A DNA stretch of 64,000 nucleotides from Streptomyces liliifuscus (GTDB lineage Bacteria; Actinomycetota; Actinomycetes; Streptomycetales; Streptomycetaceae): contig NZ_CP066831.1 in assembly GCF_016598615.1 (NCBI RefSeq), positions 8,494,001 through 8,558,000 on the forward strand, in the 5' to 3' direction. A model generated the notes under the pieces. It was not told the DNA's origin and did no database searches. It was given only the letters and a program-made list of their open reading frames with translations. Positions within the stretch are counted from its first letter, which is position 1, and each line of letters begins with the position of its first letter. The position numbers were made by a program, and so were the translations under genes. This document shows, one piece after another, positions 8,350-16,005 of the stretch.

Positions 8350-8811
8350 TCAGAAGTAGTACCGAGACACCGACTCAGCCGCACAAACCGGCTTGTCGCC
8401 CCCCTCGCGCTCCACGGTGAAGCCCACGGACACCTGCACCCCGCCCGGCACCTCATCCACACCGGTGATCTTCGCCGTCGCGCGCAGCCGCGACCCCACC
8501 GGCACGGGAGCGGGAAAACGAACCTTGTTCGTCCCGTAGTTGACGCCCATCTTCACCCCCTCGACCTTGATCAGCTGAGGCCCGAACAGCGGCAGCAGCG
8601 ACAACGTCAGATACCCGTGGGCAATGGTCGTCCCAAAGGGACCCGCCGCCGCCTTCTCGGGGTCCACGTGAATCCACTGGTGATCCCCAGTCGCGTCGGC
8701 GAACAGATCGATCCGCTTCTGGTCGACCTCCAGCCAGTCGCTGTACCCCAACTGCTCACCCACCGCCGCCTTGAGTTCGTCGGCGGACGTGAAGATCCTC
8801 GGCTCTGCCAT
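8350..8811 (-). CDS. MaoC-like (R)-enoyl-CoA hydratase / hotdog dehydratase
   Basis: Hotdog-fold protein of 153 residues that probably hydrates enoyl-CoA in fatty-acid or branched-chain breakdown. The hydratase-2 motif is visible as DATGDHQWIHVDPEKAA followed by GPFGTTIAHGYLTLSLLP, with the catalytic Asp and His in DxxxxH. It has single-domain length, typical of actinobacterial MaoC proteins. The ATG at 8811 begins MAEPRIF. A perfect 16-bp palindrome lies 27 bp upstream, so repression by a TetR protein, probably the one encoded at 7664, is likely. It converges on that TetR gene. Confidence 0.92.
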   Translation of the reverse strand: MAEPRIFTSADELKAAVGEQLGYSDWLEVDQKRIDLFADATGDHQWIHVDPEKAAAGPFGTTIAHGYLTLSLLPLFGPQLIKVEGVKMGVNYGTNKVRFPAPVPVGSRLRATAKITGVDEVPGGVQVSVGFTVEREGGDKPVCAAESVSRYYF

Positions 8812-8837
8812 GTCCCTGGCCTCCCGCGTAGCAATGT

Positions 8838-8853
8838 CTAAGCAACTGCTTAG
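8838..8853. promoter_or_regulatory. Operator candidate upstream of MaoC gene
   Basis: CTAAGCAACTGCTTAG is a perfect palindrome apart from the two central bases. It sits in the spacer between the divergent MaoC-like and soxR genes, 27 bp before the MaoC start. The related site at 7601 suggests the same TetR protein binds both. Confidence 0.6.
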
Positions 8854-8955
8854 CATGGTAGGGCGAGGGTCCCCTGTCAACGGACCGGAAGCGTGACGCA
8901 TGAACGACGAGGAGGGCGGGCGAGCCGGGTCGACGGCATGGGTAGGCTTCGAGGG

Positions 8956-9465
8956 GTGCCCCAGATTCCCGAGAAGATCCACGAACTCACGGTCGGCCAG
9001 CTGTCGGCCCGCAGCGGCGCCGCCGTCTCGGCCCTGCACTTCTACGAGTCCAAGGGCCTGATCAGCAGCCGCCGCACCACAGGCAATCAGCGCCGCTACC
9101 ATCGCGACGCGCTGCGCCGGGTCGCGTTCGTGCGGGCCGCGCAGCGCGTCGGCATCCCGCTGGCCACCATCCGCGACGCGCTCGCCGAGCTGCCCGAGGA
9201 GCGCACCCCGACGCGCGAGGACTGGGCCCGCCTCTCGGAGGCGTGGCGGTCCGAACTCGACGAGCGCATCAAGCAGTTGGGCCGCCTGCGCGACCATCTC
9301 ACGGACTGCATCGGCTGTGGCTGTCTCTCGCTGGAGACCTGCGTCCTGTCCAACCCCGACGACGTCTTCGGCGAACGGCAGAGCGGCTCGCGCCTGATGG
9401 TGGAACGCCAGGGCGCGAGGAAGCAGCGCGAACAGCCGCAGAAGGAGCCCGGGGACTGCGGCTGA
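8956..9465 (+). CDS. soxR: SoxR, redox-sensing MerR-family regulator
   Basis: Dimeric transcription factor of 169 residues carrying a [2Fe-2S] cluster; oxidation of the cluster by redox-cycling compounds switches on target promoters. In streptomycetes it responds mainly to endogenous pigments and quinones. The MerR HTH is at LTVGQLSARSGAAVSALHFY, the dimerisation helix follows, and the cluster cysteines are in CIGCGCLSLETC. GTG 8956 gives the protein start VPQIPEKIHEL, as in known streptomycete SoxR; an in-frame start at 8893 would add an unconserved N-terminus. It is divergent from the MaoC-like gene and convergent with the RNA ligase. No SoxR target gene was recognised nearby. Confidence 0.95.
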   Translation: MPQIPEKIHELTVGQLSARSGAAVSALHFYESKGLISSRRTTGNQRRYHRDALRRVAFVRAAQRVGIPLATIRDALAELPEERTPTREDWARLSEAWRSELDERIKQLGRLRDHLTDCIGCGCLSLETCVLSNPDDVFGERQSGSRLMVERQGARKQREQPQKEPGDCG

Positions 9466-9550
9466 GGCAGCCCCCGGGCTCCTGGAACCCGGGCTCCTGG
9501 CCCCCTGGCCCCCTGGCACCCTGGCCCCCAGGCCCTCGGGTTCCTGGGCT

Positions 9551-9586
9551 CCCGGGGTCTGAGGCCCGGGCTCGTCAGACCCCGGG
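9551..9586. terminator. Bidirectional terminator between soxR and RNA ligase
   Basis: A perfect 12-bp stem, CCCGGGGTCTGA (9551-9562) with TCAGACCCCGGG (9575-9586), and a 12-nt loop. It lies between two convergent stop codons (9465 and 9594). The 85 bp before it are a low-complexity run of CCTGG/CCCGGG direct repeats. Confidence 0.75.
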
Positions 9587-9593
9587 CCCCTCC

Positions 9594-10661
9594 TCACTCG
9601 TACTCCGTGCCGCCCTTGCGCGTCAGGTACGCCGGGCTGACCGCCTTCGCGACGGCCCTGCCGCCCGTCACCGGGCTGTACCGCTCGGTGGCGGGCCTGA
9701 TCACGACACCCTCACGCAAGTGCAGCCCCCGCCCGGACACCGTCTCTCGCCCGGAGGCGAACTCCAGGACGCGGTCGATGTCGTACGGACCCTCGTAGAG
9801 CCGTGGCACGAGCGGCAGTTCACCCGTGAGCAGCTCCGTCGCGTCCAGCCAGCGGACCTCGCCGTCGATCTCGGCCGATACGTCGAACACCGCGTACCCG
9901 AGCGTCTCGCGGCGGCCGTCGGCGCCGTAGGTGAGGTCCTGTACGCCCGCTCCGTACACCTCGCCGAAGACGCCGACCCGGCGTGCCCCGAGCCGTTCGG
10001 CGAGCCGGGCCGCGGCCGCGGTGATGCCGTGGCCGTGAACCGCGCGCCAGTACAGGTTGCGCGGGTCCTCCGTCAGGGCCAGGTACTTGGCGCCGAAGCC
10101 CTTCGAGGAGACCTGGGCGCGGCCGTCCTCCGCGAAGTACGTGAGCAGGCAGGCCGAGCCGTGCAGCTTCTCGGTCAGGACCACGTCCTCGCCCGGGGCG
10201 AAGATGTCCGGGTAACGCTGGATGTTCTCGATGTCGACCCAGGGCAGCAGATCGGGGGCCGACTCGACCTCGCCGTCCATCGTGGGCGGTATCGGCGGCA
10301 CCCACTTGGTGATGCCGAGCCGCTCCGCGAAGTCCGTGCCGTCCGCCGCGGCCCTGGCGAGGTCGACGCCGGCCAGCGCGCTCGGCCGGCAGACGATCCC
10401 CTGCGACAACTCGCCGCGCAGCCGCACCGCCTTCACGCGGTCCGACCTGCTTCCCGCGAGGCGTCCGGTCAGCCCCAGCTCCTCGATCAGCTCCTCAGGC
10501 AGCACGGACTGCTCGGGGATGTAGACGGCGGTCTCGCCGGTGCGGTACACGCCCTTGGCGACGACTGCTCGGTACAGGCCGACCTGGGCCAGTTCGAGGG
10601 CGTCGGCGTTCGGATGTTCGTGGACGGTCAGCACTTCGGCGGTGACGCGCAGCGTCGACAT
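9594..10661 (-). CDS. ATP-dependent RNA ligase (DraRnl/Rnl5 type)
   Basis: RNA repair ligase of 355 residues sealing 3'-OH/5'-phosphate nicks through enzyme- and RNA-adenylate intermediates. It has an N-terminal OB-like domain (VLTVHEHPNADALELAQV, reminiscent of tRNA-binding OB folds) followed by a nucleotidyltransferase domain. Motif I is EKLHG with Lys near residue 165; motif III is VFGEVYGAG; motif IV is EGVVIRP; motif V is AVAKAVSPAY. This layout is that of the Deinococcus-type enzyme. ATG 10661 has a GAGGAG ribosome site. It stands alone and converges on soxR. The natural RNA substrate in actinobacteria is not known. Confidence 0.92.
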   Translation of the reverse strand: MSTLRVTAEVLTVHEHPNADALELAQVGLYRAVVAKGVYRTGETAVYIPEQSVLPEELIEELGLTGRLAGSRSDRVKAVRLRGELSQGIVCRPSALAGVDLARAAADGTDFAERLGITKWVPPIPPTMDGEVESAPDLLPWVDIENIQRYPDIFAPGEDVVLTEKLHGSACLLTYFAEDGRAQVSSKGFGAKYLALTEDPRNLYWRAVHGHGITAAAARLAERLGARRVGVFGEVYGAGVQDLTYGADGRRETLGYAVFDVSAEIDGEVRWLDATELLTGELPLVPRLYEGPYDIDRVLEFASGRETVSGRGLHLREGVVIRPATERYSPVTGGRAVAKAVSPAYLTRKGGTEYE

Positions 10662-10794
10662 AGTGGGGCTCCTCGGGATTCTCAGACCGGTTTCATCGCC
10701 TCCAACTGTCCGTACGGGAAAGGGGTGGAGCGAGGGGTTTTGGGGCTGGTATGCGTTCTGCCCGGCCGGGTGGTGACCTGCGGGCCCGGGTGGG

Positions 10795-10822
10795 GGCTGG
10801 TCGCGCAGTTCCCCGCGCCCCT
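10795..10822 (-). repeat. Dispersed core repeat, copy E
   Basis: Full-length copy with the upstream CTGCGGGCCCGGGTGGGG tail. Its edge supplies the TAA stop codon (10822-10824) of the BKACE gene. It is nearly identical over more than 40 bp to copy F, which lies about 250 bp away inside that gene. Confidence 0.92.
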
Positions 10823-11625
10823 TATGGGGCTCGGCGCCGCGCTCTCTCGTACTGGGCCAGACCCTCCGTCACCAACTCCGCGTTGGACAGCGCCCGTTGA
10901 CCGTTCGGCAGGAACAGCGTGTCCTCCAGGCCTATTCGCGTCGCCAGTCCGAGGCGTCCGGCGAGCCGGAGGACCGGCCAGGTGCCGCCCTCCTCGCCGT
11001 GGAGCAGGACGGGACGGCCGTGAGGGGTGGCCCGCGGGCCCGGTGGGGGCTGGTCGCGCAGTTCCCCGCGCCCCTCGCGGGGCGGGGTGACGGGGCCCAT
11101 TCCCAGTGCGGCCAAGAGCTCCCGGGCCGAGTCCTCCGCCGTGTCCGGGTTCGGGTCCGTTACCTCCGCCAGGACTCGCAGGACCCGTGGGGCGAGGGGT
11201 GATGCCGCGAACCGTGTGGCCCCGTCCGTGCCGGACCAGATGCCTGCCTCCACGGCCACTCCCCGTTCCAGGAGTGCGGCGGCCACCTGTTCGGCGCCCG
11301 GCTCGTGCCAGTTGACCGAGGCGTGGTCGGGCAGGGCGGTCCACTCGTGGACGCGGGCGACCCGGGCCGCGGGGTCGGGCTCGGCCCAGGCGCCGGTGGT
11401 CACGCCGACGGGGACGCCGACCCGTGAACGTATTTCCTCCAGCGTCGCCGCAACCGCTTTCGGCGACAGTGTGTCCTCTCCACAGGGGGACTTGGGATGT
11501 ACATGGATGTCCGACGCCCCGGCCGCGACGGCCTCCGCCGCGGAGTCGGCCATCGCGCCCGGCGACAACGGCACGACAGCGCCGTCACCGGACCCGCGTC
11601 CCCCGTTCACACACACCTGCACCAT
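10822..11625 (-). CDS. BKACE / DUF849 3-keto-acid cleavage enzyme with in-frame repeat insertion
   Basis: Predicted zinc-dependent beta-keto acid cleavage enzyme (condensation with acetyl-CoA), 267 residues. N-terminal PLSPGAMADSAAEAVAAGAS and DIHVHPKSP contain the HxH metal ligands; ASVNWHEPGAEQ and VEAGIW fit the TIM-barrel strands. Near the C-terminus the normal barrel sequence is interrupted by about 27 Pro/Arg/Gly-rich residues (REGRGELRDQPPPGPRA region, DNA 11028-11090), the translation of a dispersed repeat copy. The frame resumes as LLHGEEGGTWPVLRLAGRLG. ATG 11625 is used; nearby GTG codons are alternatives. It is divergent from the gene at 11681 with a 55-bp shared promoter region. 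Activity of the interrupted enzyme is uncertain. Confidence 0.85.
   Translation of the reverse strand: MVQVCVNGGRGSGDGAVVPLSPGAMADSAAEAVAAGASDIHVHPKSPCGEDTLSPKAVAATLEEIRSRVGVPVGVTTGAWAEPDPAARVARVHEWTALPDHASVNWHEPGAEQVAAALLERGVAVEAGIWSGTDGATRFAASPLAPRVLRVLAEVTDPNPDTAEDSARELLAALGMGPVTPPREGRGELRDQPPPGPRATPHGRPVLLHGEEGGTWPVLRLAGRLGLATRIGLEDTLFLPNGQRALSNAELVTEGLAQYERARRRAP
11048..11075 (-). repeat. Dispersed core repeat, copy F (inside coding sequence)
   Basis: Full core with its CCGCGGGCCCGGTGGGGG flank lies inside the BKACE gene and preserves the reading frame. It is the only copy of the twelve seen that lies within a gene rather than in a spacer. Confidence 0.92.
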
Positions 11626-11680
11626 GCCCCCGATGGTGCCAGGCGCCACTGACAACCGGAGAACGAAGGAGGAACGGGCG

Positions 11681-12199
11681 ATGAGCCTGGCCATCTGTTC
11701 GCTCAAGTGGGAAGCCGCGCACACGGGGGCGCAGACCATCACGTACGACAGCGACGGGTACCACCTCGTGCGCTTCCCGTACGTCACGGGGGAGGAGCAG
11801 TACGACCCCTGGAACATGCACGACCCGGCGAAGGGCGGCGACAGCGCGTCGACGTTCCCCGACGCCCGCTCGGGCCTGATCTGGCCCAGCCACGACGGCT
11901 GGGGCGTACTGTGCGCGATGGTCTTCTGGGAGGCGGACGCCAAAGGACTGGAGTACCGGGCGCGCTACGTCCGGGACCCGCTGAACCTCTCGACGGGCTA
12001 CAACTCCACGGCCACGACCGACATCGCACCCACCCGGGGCGGCCAGTACCGCACCTACATGTGGCAGATGTTCGTCCACCCTCAGACGCCGCTCGGCCTG
12101 AAGATCTCCGTGCGCGGCGCGGGGGACGTGAAGGTCTCCACACCGCTGATGCTCGCCGAGTTCAAACTCGCCATCCACACCGACGTCAAGACTCCGTAG
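11681..12199 (+). CDS. Conserved-looking hypothetical protein
   Basis: A protein of 172 residues that I do not recognise. It has no signal peptide or membrane segment and is rich in aromatic residues (WPSHDGWGVLCAMVFWEAD, MWQMFVHPQTP), suggesting a compact beta-rich cytosolic fold. A strong AAGGAGGA ribosome site at about 11665-11672 precedes the ATG, and codon use is normal for the region, so it is very likely real. It is divergent from the BKACE gene and is followed by a strong bidirectional hairpin. No catalytic motif is apparent. Confidence 0.82.
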   Translation: MSLAICSLKWEAAHTGAQTITYDSDGYHLVRFPYVTGEEQYDPWNMHDPAKGGDSASTFPDARSGLIWPSHDGWGVLCAMVFWEADAKGLEYRARYVRDPLNLSTGYNSTATTDIAPTRGGQYRTYMWQMFVHPQTPLGLKISVRGAGDVKVSTPLMLAEFKLAIHTDVKTP

Positions 12200-12207
12200 C
12201 CAATCGC

Positions 12208-12239
12208 CCGGGGGTGCGGTTCCGCCGACGCACCCCCGG
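12208..12239. terminator. Bidirectional terminator
   Basis: A perfect 11-bp stem, CCGGGGGTGCG (12208-12218) with CGCACCCCCGG (12229-12239), and a 10-nt loop. It lies between convergent stop codons at 12199 and 12245. Confidence 0.78.
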
Positions 12240-12244
12240 CACGC

Positions 12245-12853
12245 CTAGCTCGCCACCGACACCAATAGACGCCCTCTTCTGGCTTCTGCCAGGGCCTCGG
12301 GCGTGAGAACCGGCCGCGGGACGACGATCCCGCAGGCCGTGCAGACCGGGCCCGTGGACGGCTCGTGGGCCAGGTCGTACTTCCAGGTGAGGCGCTCGCC
12401 CGAGCAGACCGGGCAGACGGTGCCCGGCTCGCGCTCCAGGGCGGCGATCAGCCGGCGCAGCACCTCGGCCATCGGCTCATGGGGGTGGACCCGCGGGTCG
12501 TCGCACCAGGCGACCCCGAAGCCGCCCCAGGTGAGCCGGTGCCAGTCGTCCACGCTGCCGGGGCTGCGCAGACCGTCGTGCTTCTCCTTCTTGCGGCGCT
12601 GTGCGAACTCGACCTCGTAGGCGAGCCATACGGAGCGCGCCTCCTCCAGTTCGTCCAGTGCGGCCACGAGCCGCGCTGGATCGGGGGACCGGTCCTCGGG
12701 GCCGAACCCGGCCCGGGAGCACAGATGGTCCCAGGTCGCCCGGTGACCGTAAGGAGCGAACCTCTCAAGGCACTTGCGCAGTGAATAGCGCCGCAGTGCC
12801 AGATCGCTCCTCGGGTCGCGCACCTGTCTCGCCAGACTCCGAAAGCCGGCCAT
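12245..12853 (-). CDS. Hypothetical protein with C-terminal zinc-ribbon-like cysteines
   Basis: A protein of 202 residues, not recognised. The N-terminal two thirds are basic and helical with many Arg, Trp and Leu residues. The last 60 residues hold two CxxC pairs about 25 residues apart (CPVCSGERLTWKYD and CTACG), a pattern expected of a zinc ribbon. The ATG at 12853 gives MAGFRSLARQ. It stands alone, converging on the 11681 gene. A nucleic-acid or structural zinc role is possible but not shown. Confidence 0.78.
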   Translation of the reverse strand: MAGFRSLARQVRDPRSDLALRRYSLRKCLERFAPYGHRATWDHLCSRAGFGPEDRSPDPARLVAALDELEEARSVWLAYEVEFAQRRKKEKHDGLRSPGSVDDWHRLTWGGFGVAWCDDPRVHPHEPMAEVLRRLIAALEREPGTVCPVCSGERLTWKYDLAHEPSTGPVCTACGIVVPRPVLTPEALAEARRGRLLVSVAS

Positions 12854-13179
12854 CGCCCTGCACCTCCGTCACACCTGCACCTGTACTTCGGTCACTTCGG
12901 CGTCGTCGAAAGGACGTCGCCGAATAGACGTATCGACACGCGATTCGGCTCCATCTGTTTTTCGGCGACCGGTAAAAAGCCGCCAATCGGGCGATTTCGG
13001 ACCGCCCATCAGACGGTTCTCGGCCGTCCACCGTCTGCTTCTCGCCGTCGGCCGCTGCGGCCGACGGTGCGTCGGGGGATCCGTCGACCCCTCCGGCGCC
13101 AAAAGTGACGCATGTTCATCTTCAAACGCGGGGATACCGGCGGTAACGTCCGGCTCACCCCCGTCGCGAGGAGCCAGCC
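12854..13179. other. Gene-free divergent spacer with hairpin
   Basis: 326 bp separating the zinc-ribbon gene from the secreted acylase. It is less GC-rich than neighbouring coding DNA (for example TTTTTCGGCGACCGGTAAAA near 12958). It contains a 10-bp perfect hairpin at 13045-13067 and a TTCGGCG/CGCCGAA inverted repeat near 12895-12923. It probably holds the two divergent promoters; no gene was recognised. Confidence 0.7.
13045..13067. other. Hairpin upstream of acylase gene
   Basis: CCGTCGGCCG and CGGCCGACGG pair perfectly around a 3-nt loop, about 110 bp before the acylase start. It could be an operator, an attenuator of upstream transcription or simply a stable structure. Confidence 0.55.
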
Positions 13180-15981
13180 ATGCCCCGGCGTACCCCACGC
13201 ACCATCCTCGACAGACAGAGAACTCCCCGCAGATTCACCAAGTTCCTCAAGGGCGCATCCATATGCGCACTCGTTGCCGGTCTTTTGTCACCGCTTTCCC
13301 AGACGGCCGCCGCGCAGCCCGTCTCGGCGCCGGCCGCGGCAGCCGCGAACGACTACTGCGGCGGCCGGTGTTCGGACATCCTCCCGGCGGGCCAGAACGG
13401 CAACGCGACCCTGGCCCAGATCCTTCTGAACCAGGCCTTCGGCACCCAGCCCGCGCACGCGGACGACCAGCTCGCGCCCTACGGCAACCTCGCGTCGGGC
13501 TACACCGGACTCACCGACGCCAAGATCAACGACTTCTTCAGGGACGCCTCCTTCGGGGTCCCCGCCGACCAGGTCGAGTCGACCCTGAAGCCCGCCGGGC
13601 GCACCGACGTCACGATCGTCCGCGACAAGAAGACCGGTGTGCCACACATCACAGGCACCACGCGTTACGGCACGGAGTTCGGCGCCGGGTACGCGGCCGC
13701 CCAGGACCGGCTGTGGCTGATGGACGTCTTCCGGCACGTCGGACGCGGCAAGCTGACCCCCTTCGCGGGCGGCGCGCCCTCCAACCAGGGCCTTGAGCAG
13801 GAATTCTGGCGCCACGCCCCCTACACCGAGGCCGATCTCCAGGCGCAGATCGACAACGCCGTCGCCACGAACGGCGCCCGCGGCCAGCAGGCCCTCGCCG
13901 ACGTCAAGGCCTACATCGCCGGCATCAACGCCTACATCGACGCCTCCGACAGCGGCCGCTACTTCCCCGGCGAGTACGTCCTCACCGGCCACAAGGACTC
14001 GATCACCAACGCCGGGACCATCGAGCACTTCAAGGAGACCGACCTGGTCGCCCTGGCCTCCGTCATCGGCGCGCTCTTCGGCTCCGGAGGCGGCGGCGAG
14101 GTCAACAACGCCATCTCGCTCCTCGCCGCCCAGTCCAAGTACGGCGTGGAGGAGGGCACTAAGGTCTGGGAGTCCTTCCGCGAGCGCAACGACCCCGAGG
14201 CCGTGCTCACCGTCCACAACGGCGAGAGCTTCCCGTACGCCACCAAGCCGGCCGACCCCCAGGGCGAGGCCCTGCCCGCCGCGGGCTCGGTGGCCCAGGA
14301 GCCGCTGGTCTACGACCGTACGGGCAGCGCGGCCACCGCCACGGCGACCGGGACGTCCACCGCGGCGACGGCGAGCGCCCTCGGCTCGGCCAGGCGCGGC
14401 ATGTCCAACGCTCTCGTGGTGAGCGGCAAGCACACCGCGAGCGGCAACCCGATCGCCGTCTTCGGACCGCAGACCGGCTATTTCGCGCCACAGCTGCTGA
14501 TGCTCCAGGAGATCCAGGGCCCCGGCCTCAGCGCGCGCGGCGCCTCCTTCGCGGGCCTGAGCATGTACGTCGAACTGGGCCGCGGCCAGGACTACGCGTG
14601 GAGCGCCACGACCTCCGGCCAGGACATCATCGACACCTACGCGGTCGAGCTGTGCCAGGACGACACCCACTACCTCTACCGCGGCACCTGCACGGCCATG
14701 GACAAGGTCGAGCAGACCAACGCCTGGAAGCCCACCACCGCCGACGGCACCGCGGCCGGCTCGTACCGCATGCAGGTCTGGCGCACCAAGTACGGCCCGG
14801 TGACACACCGCGCCACGGTCGACGGCAAACGGGTCGCGTACACCACCCTGCGCTCCTCCTACATGCACGAGGCCGACTCGATCATCGGCTTCCAGATGCT
14901 CAACGACCCCGACTACGTGAAGAGTCCCCAGACCTTCCAGTCGGCGGTGCAGCACATCAACTACACGTTCAACTGGTTCTACGCCGACTCGCAGCACACC
15001 GCGTACTACAACAGCGGTGACAACCCGGTCCGCGCAGGCGGTGTCGACGCAGAGTTCCCGGTCTGGGCGCAGCCCGCGTACGAGTGGAAGAACTGGACGC
15101 CGACGACGAACACCGCCGACTACACCCCGGCGTCCGCCCACCCCAACTCCATCGACCAGGACTACTACATCTCCTGGAACAACAAACAGGCCAAGGACTA
15201 CACCACGGCTCCCTGGGGCAACGGCTCCGTCCATCGCGGCAACCTCCTGGAGGACCGGGTGAAGAAACTGGTCACCGCGGGCGGGGTGACCAGGGCCTCG
15301 CTCACCAAGGCGATGGCCGACGCGGCGCTGGCCGACCTGCGCGCCGAGGACGTACTGCCGAAGCTGCTGAAGGTGGTCAACAGTTCGCCGGTCACCGACT
15401 CGGCGGCCGCGGCGGCCGTGACGAAGCTGTCCGACTGGGTGACGGCCGGCGCCAAGCGCAAGGAGACCTCGGCCGGTTCGAAGGCGTACGCCAACGCCGA
15501 GGCGATCCGCATCCTGGACGCCTGGTGGCCGCTCCTGGTGAAGGCCGAGTTCGAGCCCGGCCTCGGCAGCGACCTCTACACCGCCATGACGAACAACCTC
15601 CCCGTGGACGAACCCCCGTCGGCCGGACACGGGCCCACCGGCTCGCACGCCGGAAGCTCCTTCCAGTACGGCTGGTGGAGCTACGTCCACAAGGACATCC
15701 GGGCGGTGCTCGGCGAGACCGTGGAAGGCGGCCTGGCCAAGCCGTACTGCGGCGGCGGCAGCCTCGGCGCCTGCCGGACCATCCTGATCAACACCCTCAA
15801 GGAGGCCGCGGCGAAGACCGCCGCCCAGGTCTACCCGGGCGACGACCTCTGCTCGGCCGGCGACCAGTGGTGCGCCGACTCGGTCAACCAGCGCACGCTG
15901 GGCGGCATCAAGCACAACAAGATCAGCTGGCAGAACCGGCCCACCTACCAGCAGGTCGTGGAGTTCGCCTCACACCGGTGA
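13180..15981 (+). CDS. Secreted penicillin-acylase-family amidohydrolase
   Basis: Exported Ntn hydrolase of 933 residues. Family members cleave amide bonds of penicillins, acyl-homoserine lactones or acylated natural products. The N-terminus is basic, then hydrophobic (ASICALVAGLLSPLSQTAAA), a signal peptide cleaved around residues 42-46. The alpha chain carries GYAAAQDRLWLMDVFRH. The autocatalytic processing site is GMSNALVVSGKHT, with Ser near residue 409 as the new N-terminal nucleophile of the beta chain. A disordered Ala/Thr linker of about 35 residues precedes it, as expected for a spacer peptide. Ribosome site GAGGAG precedes ATG 13180. It is monocistronic and converges on the alpha/beta hydrolase. 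The substrate cannot be assigned. Confidence 0.92.
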   Translation: MPRRTPRTILDRQRTPRRFTKFLKGASICALVAGLLSPLSQTAAAQPVSAPAAAAANDYCGGRCSDILPAGQNGNATLAQILLNQAFGTQPAHADDQLAPYGNLASGYTGLTDAKINDFFRDASFGVPADQVESTLKPAGRTDVTIVRDKKTGVPHITGTTRYGTEFGAGYAAAQDRLWLMDVFRHVGRGKLTPFAGGAPSNQGLEQEFWRHAPYTEADLQAQIDNAVATNGARGQQALADVKAYIAGINAYIDASDSGRYFPGEYVLTGHKDSITNAGTIEHFKETDLVALASVIGALFGSGGGGEVNNAISLLAAQSKYGVEEGTKVWESFRERNDPEAVLTVHNGESFPYATKPADPQGEALPAAGSVAQEPLVYDRTGSAATATATGTSTAATASALGSARRGMSNALVVSGKHTASGNPIAVFGPQTGYFAPQLLMLQEIQGPGLSARGASFAGLSMYVELGRGQDYAWSATTSGQDIIDTYAVELCQDDTHYLYRGTCTAMDKVEQTNAWKPTTADGTAAGSYRMQVWRTKYGPVTHRATVDGKRVAYTTLRSSYMHEADSIIGFQMLNDPDYVKSPQTFQSAVQHINYTFNWFYADSQHTAYYNSGDNPVRAGGVDAEFPVWAQPAYEWKNWTPTTNTADYTPASAHPNSIDQDYYISWNNKQAKDYTTAPWGNGSVHRGNLLEDRVKKLVTAGGVTRASLTKAMADAALADLRAEDVLPKLLKVVNSSPVTDSAAAAAVTKLSDWVTAGAKRKETSAGSKAYANAEAIRILDAWWPLLVKAEFEPGLGSDLYTAMTNNLPVDEPPSAGHGPTGSHAGSSFQYGWWSYVHKDIRAVLGETVEGGLAKPYCGGGSLGACRTILINTLKEAAAKTAAQVYPGDDLCSAGDQWCADSVNQRTLGGIKHNKISWQNRPTYQQVVEFASHR

Positions 15982-16005
15982 CGACAGGCACCAGCCGGCG
16001 GCGGG

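Noticed and set aside
9466..9550. CCTGG/CCCGGG-rich stretch as a CRISPR-like or regulatory array
   Set aside because: It is short low-complexity DNA beside a terminator between convergent genes; repeats are irregular and without spacers.
13288..15915. 875-residue open frame on the minus strand
   Set aside because: It is the antisense shadow of the penicillin-acylase gene; the translation is a Val/Gly/Arg/Asp low-complexity string without domains, while the plus strand has clear family motifs.
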